From: Paragorgia papillata
Taxonomy: Eukaryota > Cnidaria > Anthozoa > Scleralcyonacea > Coralliidae
Length of the DNA stretch: 64,000 bases
Assembly: GCA_035771165.1 (NCBI GenBank)
Contig: JAWNZC010000286.1
Coordinates: 765,001-829,000 of the forward strand
Direction: 5' to 3'
The position numbers were made by a program, and so were the translations under genes. The notes under the pieces were generated by a model that was given only the letters and a program-made list of their open reading frames with translations, had not been told where the DNA came from and did no database searches. Below are positions 42,339-55,300 of the stretch, piece by piece; within the stretch, counting starts at the first letter, position 1; every line of letters starts with the position of its first letter.

Positions 42339-42629
42339 CCTCGTTCCCAGGGCCTTTTTGATATTGGGAGGGCGGGAAAAGACCCTATAATTATGCAGAG
42401 TTTTGTGCCGGTCCCGTTCAAGCTATTTGATCAATGACTGCCAACGGGACCAATTGGACGGCCATTACAATGAACTTCTTCCATCCGACCATTACTCAGA
42501 ATGATTTTGCATACTAAATTAAATTGCTAATTTATTACACCAATGCAGTATTTCGGGGAGCTGTCGCTGCTGTGACCATGCCAGGGGCTTTTCCAGACCT
42601 CCCAATTTCAAAAGGCCCTGGGAACGAAG
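42339..42629. mobile_element. TIR MITE (CTCGTTCCCAGGGCC family)
   Basis: CTCGTTCCCAGGGCCTTTTT at the left is matched by AAAAGGCCCTGGGAACGAAG at the right, with ATTGGGAGG/CCTCCCAAT inside. About 290 bp and non-coding. Confidence 0.82.
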
Positions 42630-43238
42630 TTGAAACGTTCAGGCCATATACTTTTACTTAAGTATAAACTGAGGAGTTACTTTTTATTTTTACTTAAGTA
42701 TATACAATATACAATATATCAGTACTTTGCTGAACACTGGTCATAATCAGGTGGTCACGAAAGTCTTTGAAAACGGCTGTGAAAACAAAACCAAAGCCAA
42801 AAGTAGTGCTCCAGAAGAATATCAGCTCTACACCATCCATATAGGGGACAGAAGCAGAACTCGATTTCAAGCAAACGCAATTGTGATTTGCTTTGCTTAG
42901 AAGCAACTTTCCTAATGGCAAAAGAAACAAATCTGGCGACCAAATGCCCTGTCGGCCAGATATCCGGCCACGAAGAAACACTTGCCTTGAGTTCATGCTA
43001 TTGTATAATTAAACATTGTATATATTTATCTTTCGTACACTAACTCTATATTGCAGTTTGAAACATAACTGCAGTGAACAATCTGTACTTTTTATGTACA
43101 TTAACATTACACGTAATGCGGCTTCTCGAAGTCCCGTGAAATGGCACGAACAGTTAACACAACACCTTACAAACTCGGGCACTGATTGAACCATATATTC
43201 TTCTCTCTGTACACAGTTTGAGAGCCAGTGAACAGTTG
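42630..43238. other. 3' flank of RPA2, no second gene
   Basis: Must contain the RPA2 3' UTR. A 100-codon minus frame at 42694-42996 shows no known motif. No canonical AATAAA close to the stop was found on the minus strand. Confidence 0.35.
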
Positions 43239-43323
43239 TTAAGATGGATTTGTTGATCGGAAATGATCGTCGTCAATCGTGGAGTAGATACAACCTCCGT
43301 CGCTAAGGAAATCTACAGCTTCC
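43239..43323 (-). CDS. RPA2: RPA2 last exon
   Basis: The acceptor TTTCTTAG is followed by GGAAGCTGTAG. It encodes [20 protein letters not shown] then FRSTNPS and TAA (43241-43239). The block IYST.DDDHF is the RPA2 C-terminal signature of the winged helix. Confidence 0.93.
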
Positions 43324-46300
43324 CTAAGAAACAAAAAATATAGAAATTGAACGCTTTATAAATATACGTTATTATAGTACTTTCGGCTTGAAGTTTGTGA
43401 GGTTTTGTTAGTTCTTGTTGTACAGGCTGTCGTTCGATGTTAAAGCTCAGACAACTTGAGATTTGAGAGGAATCGAACCCGCAACCTTACGAATGCTAGT
43501 TGGCACTACAACTATTGAGCAACTAAAGTCTAAAAATTCTGAAGTTTGAAGTCTCTAAAGCCTAAAATTTTCAAAGCATAACGTCTCCAAATCCTAAAGT
43601 CTAAATTAAGTGTTTAATTAGTCTAAAGTTTCTAAAGACTAAAGTCTCTAAAGTTTAAACTTTCAAGTCTAAATGTGCTAAAGACTCTAAAGTTTCAAGT
43701 CTAAAGTTTCTAAAATATAAAAATTCTAAAGTCTAAAGTTTCTAAAGTTTAAAGTTTCTAAAGTCTAAAATTTCGAAAGTTTGAAGTTTCTAAAGTTTCA
43801 AGTTTCTAAAGTTTATAAAATTTCTCTGAAGTTTAAAGTTTCTTTGCAAGCTTGAAGGTGTTTGGTGGTGAGTGACACAAATAAATTTGACCACATCACA
43901 CCAGTATTAAAGGATTGCGCTGCCTTCCGGTCAAATCTCAGCTATATTATCGTAATGCTATTTTAGCTTTTAACTGCATGAAAGGTTGCATGTACGCCCA
44001 CCTACTTGTCTTCTCAGTTTATAACTAGAGGCGAAGTGCAGTTGTAACCAACTGGATATTCCACTCTTTAAAAGTACTTCTGGTCAAAGAACATTTTATT
44101 TTAGGACTGTATCTCTCTGGAACAATATTGAAGCCAGCCTTAAGATATGCGAGTCAATTGTGACCTTTAAAAACAAACTAAAACGTAATCTCCTCCAGTA
44201 ATTTTTTGATAATTCATAAATGTCTTTGTTGTTGTTGTTTGCTTGTTTGTTTTTCAATACTTGTTTATATTATTATTTGTTAAGAATTTAATGTAATGTG
44301 AATACTTATAAATATTGTAACAAATTGTAATTTATGTACTCCTTAAATTAGCTTATTGATAATGTAAAGTGATTTATTTAATATTTTGTAATTGTCACTG
44401 AAAAGTCCCTTAAGGGGAGTGTCAATAAAGTCATTCATTCTTTAAACTATAAAGTTTCTAAAGTCTAAAGTTTCTAAAGTCTAAACTTCCTACACACTAA
44501 AGTTTTTAAAGTCTAAATTTGTTAAAGTCTAAAGTTTCAAACGTCTAAAGTCCCTAAGTTAGATGTAAAATCTCTAAAGTACAACGTCTAAAGTACAAAG
44601 TTTTTAAAGTCTAACGTTTCTAAAGCTCCTAAAGTCTTTAAAGTCTAAAGTTTTTAAAGTATCTAAAGTCTCTCTAAAGTTTCTAAAGCCTAAAGTTTCA
44701 AGTTTAAAGTCTCAAGTTTAAAGTTTCTGAAGTTTAATGTTTCTAACGTCTTAAGTTTCTAAAGTCTAAATATTCTAAGGTCTAAAGTTTCTAAAGATGC
44801 TGTTACACGATGCGATTTTTCTTGCAATTTCAAACAGATTTAAACATGGTCAAAGCAACTTCTCTTGCAACTTGCAACACGGCAAAAATAACAAAATCGC
44901 AAGTTGCTACGGGGTGTTAAGGCCCGTTTACACGTGCGATTTCTTGTGAGATAAATATCGCCAACTTCTGGCTTAGATGCATGTTGAGCAATTACGAACG
45001 GGGAGGAACGTGAGGAAGATAAAACGGCACAATTTGCGGACTGTTATTCTACTTAACGTGCATCTAAATTAGAAGTTGGCGTAATTTATCGCATCAAAAA
45101 TCGCACGTGCAAACAGGCCTTTACAGTGTACTTTTTTTGCAAACTGCAACTTTCATGCTATTTGTTGCAACTTGCAATAAAAATCGCATGGTGTAACAGT
45201 AGCTTAAAGTCTAAAATTTCTAAAGTTTGAAGTTTCTACAGTTTAAAGTTTCTAAAGTCTCTGATGTTTAAAGTTTCTTTAACCCTTTATTGACCAGGTT
45301 TCCGGGAGTTCTCCCCTTGACGAGTAAAATCGTCTGGCGTTAGCCAGAGTAAAATTAATAAGTAGACCAAAAGCAAATGTGGCCAATTAAGGGTTAAAGT
45401 CTAAAGTTTCTAGAGTTTAAATTGCTAAAGTTCAAAGTTTCTCAAGTTTCTAAAGTCTAAAGTTTTTTTAAGTCTAAAGTTTCTAAAGTCCCTAAACTCT
45501 AAAGTTCCTAAACTCTAACGTTTCTAAAGTCTAAAGTTTCTAAAGTCTCTGAAGTTTAAAGTTTCTTTAAAGTTTCTAAAGTTTGAAGTTTCTAAAGTTT
45601 AAAGTTTCTAAATCTAAAGTTTCGAAAATCTAAAGTTTCGAAAATCTAAAGTTGTTATTTCTAAAGTCTAAAGTTCCAAAAGTCAAAAGTCCCTAAATTC
45701 TAAAATCTCTAAAATCTATAGTACAAAGTCTAATGCAAAAATAACAAAATCGCAAAGTTGCTACGGGGTGTTACTAGGCTCAGATTCCAGCCGTTGGGTT
45801 ATCGGTGCGCCCGCGATCCCTCGCCCTACCAACGGCTGGGCGCATCGGCTTTATTCATGTCCCCGATTAGTAGACCCTTTGAGGTCGGCTAGAAGACTAT
45901 AGACACTTAAATAAAGTTTATTCATTCATTCATTCCTTGTCCGTGATGTAATGGGTTAATTGCTGCCGAGCGTTAGCGAGGCAGCACACTGACATGGGTT
46001 CTTGACATGGGTTCCTGTGTCTCATCTCCAGACCTCTTTGCCGAGTTACGTATAGTCAACGAAATCTCGATTTTGAGAGTTTATTTATTAATTTGTTGAC
46101 CATTTTATGACGTTCTTCTATACGTTTTGTGACGTATAGAACTTTCTTCCTACAACTTACATCACATACGCCAGAAGGATTTGCTCTGATAAATTGCATG
46201 TACGTCTGAAGTCGGTCAACACCACGACGGCGATGGATTTTCTAAATCTAAACACACTTGTGAACTGTCTTACAATTTCGGTGAGGAGAGTTTATCTCGT

Positions 46301-49300
46301 CGAGGTAAGATATCAGTTTCTACAACTGACAACTGTGTTTCTTGGTAGGAGATTTCACAGTTGTTTTCTTCTATTTTTAGGTGTATATTTGGCGTGGGTT
46401 CGTTGTGTTTGCACTGATCAGCATTCTGATCAGACGCTACTATCTGCGTGTGTATTTTGACTTATACAAATTCTGCAAAATAATCTGATGGGCACAATGG
46501 TACAATGCTGTATAATTTTATTAAAGCTCTAGATTTGTGAAAACATATTAAGCACTTGGAATTGCATTGACAGTTTTGCCACAGCATTAATTTAGAGCAA
46601 GAGGTAGGATTATTAATATTTGTATATTAATTGTGTGTATATCCTGTCAAAACCCTTGCCATAGCATGTCAAGCGATAAGTTATAGTAACTTGTAGTTTT
46701 CAATTCTATAATTAAAAATACATAGAAGAAGATGTGTATTACTACTGCTAAATACTCTGTCTATTGTAATTAGTATTACATTTCTGGACTTTCCAGCCTC
46801 CTTCGCAGGAAACTCTGTGTGCTCTTATGGTGAAGACTGAAGAGGTGAGAAAAACTTGGGTAATCTCGGGTGGAGTGGGCAATCTCGGGTGGAGTGGGCA
46901 ATCTCGGGTGGCGTGGCCAATCTTGGGTGGAGTGGGTAATCTTGGGTGGAGTAGGCAATCTTGGGTGGTGTGGGCAATCTTGGGTGGTGTGGGCAATCTT
47001 GGGTGGTGTGGGCAATCTTGGGTGGTGTGGGCAATCTTGGGTGGAGTGGGCAATCTTGGGTGGTAATGGTAAATAATTGCTTCATTGGCATGACCTAATA
47101 CATTAGGTATTGCTAAAGCTTACAATTTTAAAATAAATGTAATAGTAAAGCTAATTACATTAAACCAGGAATACCATTAACATACATAATTCGGTAGAAG
47201 ATAAATTACAGAGAAGATTAAGTTGATATATTAACATTAGGTTGTTTTATATTATACAGATGGGTAGTCTGCAAATAGCATGAATCTGCACCCGCGCACA
47301 TGCATAGACAATACTGTATACATGAATTACTGGGTGCAAATTCAGGTTGCCTGCAGGTTAGAGGGTGGAGTGGGCAATCTTGGGTGGAGTCGGCAAGGGG
47401 GGTGGGGTGTCACATTGTCCACAGACTGCATAGAGTTGCCTGTGGAGTAGGCTAAAGGTTTTTGTCCCATTTGAGGCAGCACTTCACTTGCGATAGTAAC
47501 TTCCACTATTTAAATAATTTATAATTATGCAAATAACATTAAAGAGCATCTCGCTCACTTCTTTACTGACTAAAAACTGCCAGTGGGATGTACAGTGCAC
47601 AGAATTTTGTCAATAAAACTGATGATCGGAAATATTTTAGGTCTGCAAGTTGTAGTAAGACAAATATTGATTCTGATTTCAGACTCTCGTTGGTCTTTGA
47701 TCAGTAGAAAAGATTAAAAAACGAAAGACTTCTTTCAGGCCTTGATAAACTACGATGTATAATTTATTATCAGTTGAACGTGATTTTATCACAATTTATA
47801 AAGTTTTGACATTTGCTGGCGAGGGATGTTTTGCCGAACTCTTCTATTTATGATGCGTTGGGGCGTTGGCCAATCACATTCAAGTGGTTCCACGATCAAT
47901 TCAGATTTCAAATGAGATCATCAACAGTTTTTCTTTCGCAACGGCGACTCGCCGCTAATTTACTTTAATAGGAAGCAGCTAAATTGTGTCACAAAACTAG
48001 CCGTGTGTCACGCTAAACTCGTGATTGTAGTATCCAGGTAAAGAGCGTTTTCCACTAACAATTTTTGTCGTTAATATTTTATTCATATTTTACTCACTAA
48101 TGTGAATTATAATCACTTGTGTGAACTGCTAAATAGTGAATGCGCCCAGTCGTTGGTAGGGTGAGGGATCGCGTGCTCACCGAGAACCCAACGGCTGGAA
48201 TCTGAGCCTAGGGTGTTAAACCGTGAGACTTTTTTGCAACTTGCAACATTCTGGCTATTTGTTGCAAGTTGCAAGGAAAAATCGCATGGTGTAACAGTAG
48301 CTTAAAGTCTAAAATTTCTAAAGTTTGAAGTTTCTAAAGTTTAAAGTTTTTAAAATCTAAAGTTTCTAAAGTCTAAAGTTTCCAAAATCTAAAGTCTCTA
48401 AAATCTAAAGTACAAAGTCTAAAGTACAAAGTTGAAAGTGTAAAGTTCAAAGCTACAAAGGACAAAAAGCATAAAGGACAAAGCATACATGTAAAGCACA
48501 TGTAAGGACAGAGGGCAAAGTACAAAGCACAAAGCTATGCACAAATGACAAGCACAAATGACAAAGTATAGTTATAAAAGAACCTCGTTCTGCTATCTGA
48601 ATTCTAGCATTAGAAATGTTGCGGGTTCGAGTCCTGTTTAGAGCTTAGTGTTTTTTAGTATTCGCATCTAACGACAGCTTGTGCAGCAAGAACTAACAAA
48701 CGCTTTAGAATTGACTAATCAAAAAGTCCAAACCAGTAAAAAGGACATACCGAACGTTTGAGTCAGTGGCTCCAGGTGTTTTCTGTATAATTTGATTTCT
48801 GCTCATCCCTTCATTGGAGATTGCGCTACTGATAACCTCGAGAACCTAAGAGAGAGTAACACAGAGAGATATGGGAGTTGAATCTCAAAAGAACTACCTG
48901 TAAAGTACTGTACATAGTAGAGGAGAGACAAAGCCTTCAAAAAATGTTTAACCTACAAAGGTTTTTCCGGCTCTTTGAAAATTCGGCCACACCTATTAAG
49001 GCATAGGTTAAACGCCGACCGAACCAAACTTACCGTAATTCATAAAATTAGGTCCAAATAAAATTCGGCTGATTACAATTACATCGACTAGCAGTTTTCA
49101 CTATGGCACCGATCGACAATGGCTTTCAACATTTATAGATACAGGAGAAATTACGGTTTTAAAGTGTCTATAAAGCCAAGCAAAATACTACTAATATGGA
49201 TTCTTGTATGGATCTATTTGGTGTCATATTGAGGTCTGTATTTCCAAAATGGTGATGAGGATGACGTGAATGTAGGCGTATAATATGCCGCTTGAGGATT

Positions 49301-52300
49301 CGAGTGAAAAAATGATAAAACACAGAATATACTGTACTATTCATGTAAATTTAGTAATATTTCTCCTGTGACGGGGATACAAATTATGCCAACATAGACG
49401 TCACCCTCATTATACCATTTTAGAAACACAAACCTCAATATCTCTAGAGAATAATACAAGGATGTGCAGAAATATAAAATAACTTAATATTTCGAACCAT
49501 CATATACATGTATTGTTCTATTTAACATATAAAAAATAGTCCTATTGCCCCACAAAAAATAGACCAGTGTATTCTATTAATACGTTTCATATGATAATCG
49601 ACATGCACCTGTGAGATTATCATGAATAATCACACATGCGAGATTATCGATTTTATTAGTGGCAAAGAAATCAATAAGCCACTCTATTTTACATAATAAA
49701 ATACAGTCAAATTCCTATTAAGAGGCCTCCTATAAAGCGACCACCCTTTATTGAACGGCCATAATCAAAGTCCCAAAAATAATCTCACTAACTTACTGTA
49801 AAGTGACCTATATTAAACGACAACCTCTATTAAACGACTGCGGCCACCTTTGCGGTTTCCATCGAGTGATTTCAATTATTTTTATATCCTATATTACGTG
49901 GCCAGGAAGAGTCGAGTTTGGTTTTTCTTCACACTTTATTGCGGCCTTAATTGAAACGGAAACATAAAAAAACAAACTGTGTGTACAAGGTGTATACATT
50001 CAGCACATTGCCAATGGTGTCAAATATTTTTATACATGCAATTACAGCACTTATTTCTACAAAAGGATTTATAGCATATTAGACGAGTTTATAGCCTCCA
50101 TTGCTTAGCTTTGCTTTGAGCTTTGTTTTAACTGGTTCTTGCTAGGGTTATTGTTTGTACATATACTTAAATAAAGAGGAGTTTCCTCCTCGCGAATTAC
50201 TGGTGAACCTCTTTTAGACGGCCATATTCTACATGCAGTATTAAGCGGGTTCGTATTTCCCGAGGGTCGTCGCTTAATAGGAGTTTGACTGTACTACACA
50301 TACGGTATTTTGAAATTTGGTCATGCCAGTGCTTTCAGGATTTTGTCCAAATCCTCGGCCAGAAGTGGTCTTGTTACCAAACTGCATTCCACCTCCAGTT
50401 CCGGGTGAAATAATACCATTGTTAGCGTTTGCTGCTGCCTGGAATAAAAAGAAAAACAAACAAAGATACAAATATGCAAGGAAAGAAATATGCAAGCAAA
50501 CAAACAAACAAACAAACAAACAAACAAACAAACAAACAAACAAACAAGAAAACAAACAAACAAACAAACAAACAAACAAACAAACAAACAAACAAACAAG
50601 AAAACAAACAAACAAACAAACAAACAAACAAACAAACAAACAAACAAACAAGAAAACAAACAAACAAACAAACAAACAAACAATCAAACAAAACAAAACA
50701 AAACAAAACAAAACAGAACGAAACTTCAGGAACTTAAATCAAAAGCAACAAAATACGGTTTGACAGTTTGATGTGTTGCAACCCCCTACCTTCTTCAATG
50801 CCAGACTAGCATGAATAACGGATAACATATGATATGTTATCTCATTGAAGTCGGTTACACGAGCTATACTGAAGGCAACTATCGTCTTCTTGCCGTCCTG
50901 CAGTACCTTAACATGGCCATAGAGACGTACATAGGTGTCTTCCCTAAGTGTTGAAAAGAGAAACGGCAATGAAGTGCAATTAATCAAACAATACAGTCAG
51001 TTGGTAGTTTAGACAGTTGGGTGACCATCCATCCGTTCATTTACCAAGTGAGTAGAAACAAAGGAACAATAAAACAAAGAAATAAACAAACAAACAAACA
51101 AACAAACAAATTTAGAACACAAACAAAGATGTAAACAAACAAGAAAACAATTATGCAAAGAAAGAGGAAATAAGCAAACATAAAAACAAACATAAAAACA
51201 AACAAACAAACAAACAAACAAACAAACAAACAAGCAAAGAAGAAAACAAAGAAACAAACAACCAAAGAAGAAAACAAACAAACATGAAAACAAACAAACA
51301 AACAAAAAACAAACAAACAAACAAACAAACAACAATCAAGTAGACAAGTAAAACAAGCAAAACAAACAAACAAACAAACACGCAAATTTAGAACACAAAC
51401 AAACATGTAAACAAACAGGAAAACAATTAAATATGCAAAGAAAGAAGAAATAAGCAAACATAAAAACAAACAAACAAACAAACAAACAACAAACAAACAA
51501 AGAAGAAAACAAAGAAACAAACAACCAAAGAAGAAAACAAAGAAGCAAACAAACAAACAAACATGAAAAAAACCCAACCAACCAACCAAACAAAGAAACA
51601 ATCAATTAGACAAGCAAAACAAGGAAAACAAACAAACAAACGAACAAACAAATAAACAAACAAACAAACAAACAAACAAACAACAAACAAAGAAAGAAAA
51701 CAAAGAAACAAATAACCAAAGAAGAAAACAAAGAACCAAACAAACAAACATGAAAACAAACAAACAAACAAACAAACAAACATACAAGCAAACAAACAAA
51801 CAAACAAAACAAAACAAAACAAACAAGCAACACGAAGACAAACTTGCCTACAGTTTTTGTCTACATGTAAACCAGACAAATACTGTAGAACAATAACAGA
51901 CAAAGTGACACACAGTACCTAAACTGTGATTGCTGGTAGTCCTCGGGTGTTTCCTAAAATAAAAATGGGTTAGTCATTGGTGTACCCAATTGTTAGGTTG
52001 CTCAACCCTTCCACAAACTTAAATAGAAATCAGCTCAATAGCTTTTGAGATATCCTGGAGACAGACAAACAGACAGACAGACGGACGGACGGACGGACGG
52101 ACGGACGGACGGACGGACGGACGGACGGACAGACACACAGACAGACAAGCCAAAGTAAAAACATAACTTCCTAGGCCAGACTATTATTATTAGTTACTGG
52201 TACAGTGTACAGATTTCCAGGATATATTATCATAACATTTACCTGTTTATCAATCCACTTCTTTACAGTTATTAAACCTCCTGTCAAATCATCGATCTCA

Positions 52301-55300
52301 TACGTCAAGTATGTCGCGTTCTCTTGAATTTTAGTGACTATTCCAACCAATGTGACCTGTTATTACAACGCCAAGTTACAATACATTTGAATTATGATTG
52401 ATTATGTACCATGTACTCTTACGGTCACCGTAAGATCTTTGGGTATATATGAATACTATTACAACTCAATCATTTTATACATCAACTTAATCCGAATACA
52501 ATTTTTGGACTAAAGTGCTTGCCTGTATTACCAGGAGGCTAAATAAAAACGGACAACTGTACAATATTTTGTAATACTCTAAAATGAAATTGATATATCC
52601 TTGCTTTCTAACGTCCGAGGTCTTTATTTTAACATTATAATTGTTGAGCTTCTTTTATCGAACCTTACCTGTACATGTGTATATGCTGATTTCACTGGTT
52701 TTAGCAATTTTACCCCCAGTAACTCACAGGCGTTTGACTCAAACTGCTACACACGCAGGTTAGTGTAGTCAGTCAATTTGACATATTGTGAAAATACTAC
52801 ATGACTGTATGTAATATTTTATAAACGAGTGGGAGTGTTTTACCAGAGGTTACAAACACGAGAGGACGATGAAAATCAGGAGGCCGTTAACCAAATTGTT
52901 CTTGAGTGCTTGTAAAACATGATAGAATGAAAATCACGAGGCAATAGGCCGAGTGATTTTTGTTGTTCTCGGGTGTTTACAACCCCTGGTAAAACACAGC
53001 TTCTCAATCGTCTGTTACAGTGGAGGGACTTGGTGATATTGGTGTTTAGCATATACCTCGCAGGTGAATAGTGCTTTTCAAGCAATCTGATTGGTTCCTC
53101 TAGCTCGGGATATCCTGCACTATTCACCTGCGGGCAAAACAAAATGGCGGACAGTTTTGCTTTGTTTACCGAAGCAGGAGATTTTGTTGATAAACAAGGC
53201 TAATGTTGTAGAATAACGAGAAATGTCAACAAAATTAAGTAGAAGAGTGTCCACAGGTATGTTTCTTTACAATTTTCTAGCCATTATTCCATTAATATAT
53301 TCAAAAGTTGTAAGAACTGTTTTGTCGACAAATATCGAGTACGCCAAGTTGCTAGCGGCCGTGTCTGTATAAAATACCGAAAAATATAAGAATGTTAAAC
53401 TTGTTATTTCATTTATGAGGTATATGCTAAAACAATTATTCACCTCAGTGTCGGTGAATAGTGTGGATATTCACCTCCACTTCGGTGAATAATTGTTTAA
53501 TATTCTCACGTACAATGGTCTCACGTTAATTTATAATTAAGAAATGTGGCAATTAACGGTTCTTTGTTTGCGCGTTTATTATCTGATTTGTTAATTATAA
53601 ATTCAGTTCGCGCGACCTTTACCGGGTTTCAAACAGCATACACATGTCCAAATATTTTTCTCTGATTGGCTAATTAACTTATGAATTATTAATAAGTTAG
53701 AGAGGTATATTTAGTCCAATAGCTAGGAGTGAGCAATCACCTCTGCCTTAGATTCAATAGTTTCAGACTATAGATATGCACAGACCTGATCAAATTACAC
53801 GCACTTTACACGGTCCACGAAAGTGATACAAAACGTTAAGACGGTACTGTACATAAGAATATTATTACAACTGGACTGTACGTGTATGTATTATTTTAAT
53901 ACTGTAAAATGAAATAAATATACTTGCTTCTTAATGTCGAGGTCTCTATTTTAATATTAAAATTTTTGTCGGTTTTTTGTCGGCTAATGAAATGTCTTTT
54001 TTCCTCCCAAACAGCTAGGATACCTACAGAATACCCACAGTACAGTGAACGGTGCTGAGAGGGGCGTGCTGTGTGTGCAGAGAGGATCGACTAGCTGCCC
54101 CAGAATCCCAGCATGAAAGGGGCTCCAAAGGCAAAAAAAAAAGAAAAAGAAGTTGGTTTCAGGTTTCGGTTTACCCATGTTTTATATGGGTAGACAGGTC
54201 GTAAAAACTTTATTTTTTTAAATTATGCTTGAAGGGAAGGATTGTTTATTTTCAAAGTTAAGTGTAGTCAAGGCTAGGTGCAGATTGATACAGATATTCA
54301 TGCTGAAAAAAAAGAGAGGAGGGCCCTCTAAACTGTTCCATGGTTTAAACGTTTCCATATATATAAATATATGGATTAGAAGAAAATTGACTTGTAAAGG
54401 AAAAAGAAACATCAACTGAATACTAGAAATATGTTAACACTACAACCCCTCGCCTTCTTTTACACGAATTTTTGTAAAATTTATATCCTTCGGATAACCC
54501 TCTGATTAGAAAAACAGTTTCGCGCTCTTTTCCATCGGGAGCCTGGAAATAGCCGTTGGAACAATTCAAAATATAGTTTTAAACTTTTAATTAAAGTATA
54601 ATATTTGTATATTTAATGATCTTTATCTGTTGCTGACCAATATTGGCGGAATAAAATCGGAAAAGAAATAAAATATTTTGTGGCAACAATTGGGGCAGGG
54701 AAGCATTTTAAATCCTAGACTCTAGGGACTAGAATCCCTGCCTAGGTCCCAGATAGCGAGAACTCTCTGGGCAGGTCAGTCAGGAAAAGTACTAGCCGGC
54801 CAGGCGACCCGCTATTAGTAAGGTGCTAGTCCTGAATGACCCAATCGGAGGCTTCACGTGGTGAAGGGTTGTCCGACAGACAGCATTTCCCTGCCCAGTT
54901 TTATTCAGTTATTATATTCATTAATACAATTTTTAATTACAATTACATATCGTTCTATGACATTTTTGTGATGTACATGGGAGGTGGGTGGTTTTTTTCG
55001 TTTCAGTATACCAAGTCAACTGACTTGCTCGAACTCGCTTACAGTTTGTCGTCGATCTTTACGGATTGACGGCACAAGAGAGAATGAGAGATCTATGCTC
55101 CGGTACTGGTTATTTGGGACAGAAAGAGTAGGTCATTGTATTCATGCACGTGAAAGATATCTAGATTTGTTAGTTTCAGACATTCTGCGGAAAAAATCGC
55201 TTTTCATAGTTAATAGTAGTGTATATTTGTTTTATTTGTCAATAAAAATGAAGCTGCCAGTGCAATAATTTAGTCGTTTTTAAGTTGAAATTGTACATTG

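Larger units (their letters stand above)
45774..48210. mobile_element. 2.44 kb TIR element (hAT-like) with 7-8 bp TSD
   Basis: The 70-bp terminal inverted repeats (45774-45843 and 48140-48210) start CTAGGCTCAGATTCCAGCCG and differ at about six positions. GGGTGTTA lies just outside each end (45766-45773, 48211-48218). It splits a MITE of the same family as 44799-45203. It holds a LINE-like tail with (ATTC)n (45840-45936), a candidate spliced microprotein gene (46233-46488) and a 19-bp minisatellite (46855-47063). No transposase was recognised. Confidence 0.85.

Noticed and set aside
42694..42996. 100-codon minus-strand frame before the RPA2 stop
   Set aside because: No motif, and it overlaps the RPA2 3' flank.
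43440..43530. tRNA gene (good B box GGGTTCGATTCC)
   Set aside because: No cloverleaf with a paired acceptor stem; the downstream body is shared with 48575-48710, so it is a SINE.
46748..47091. Pro-rich or Trp/Gly-rich repeat proteins on both strands
   Set aside because: They come from the 19-bp minisatellite; both strands and several frames are open at once.
50274..50771. Long frames rich in Asn-Lys-Gln-Thr or Phe-Val-Cys-Leu
   Set aside because: They are products of the (AAAC)n/(GTTT)n repeat; only the non-repeat edge is an RPA2 exon.
51009..51903. Cys/Leu/Phe/Val-rich minus-strand frames up to 186 codons
   Set aside because: Same tetranucleotide artefact inside an RPA2 intron, despite a membrane-protein look.
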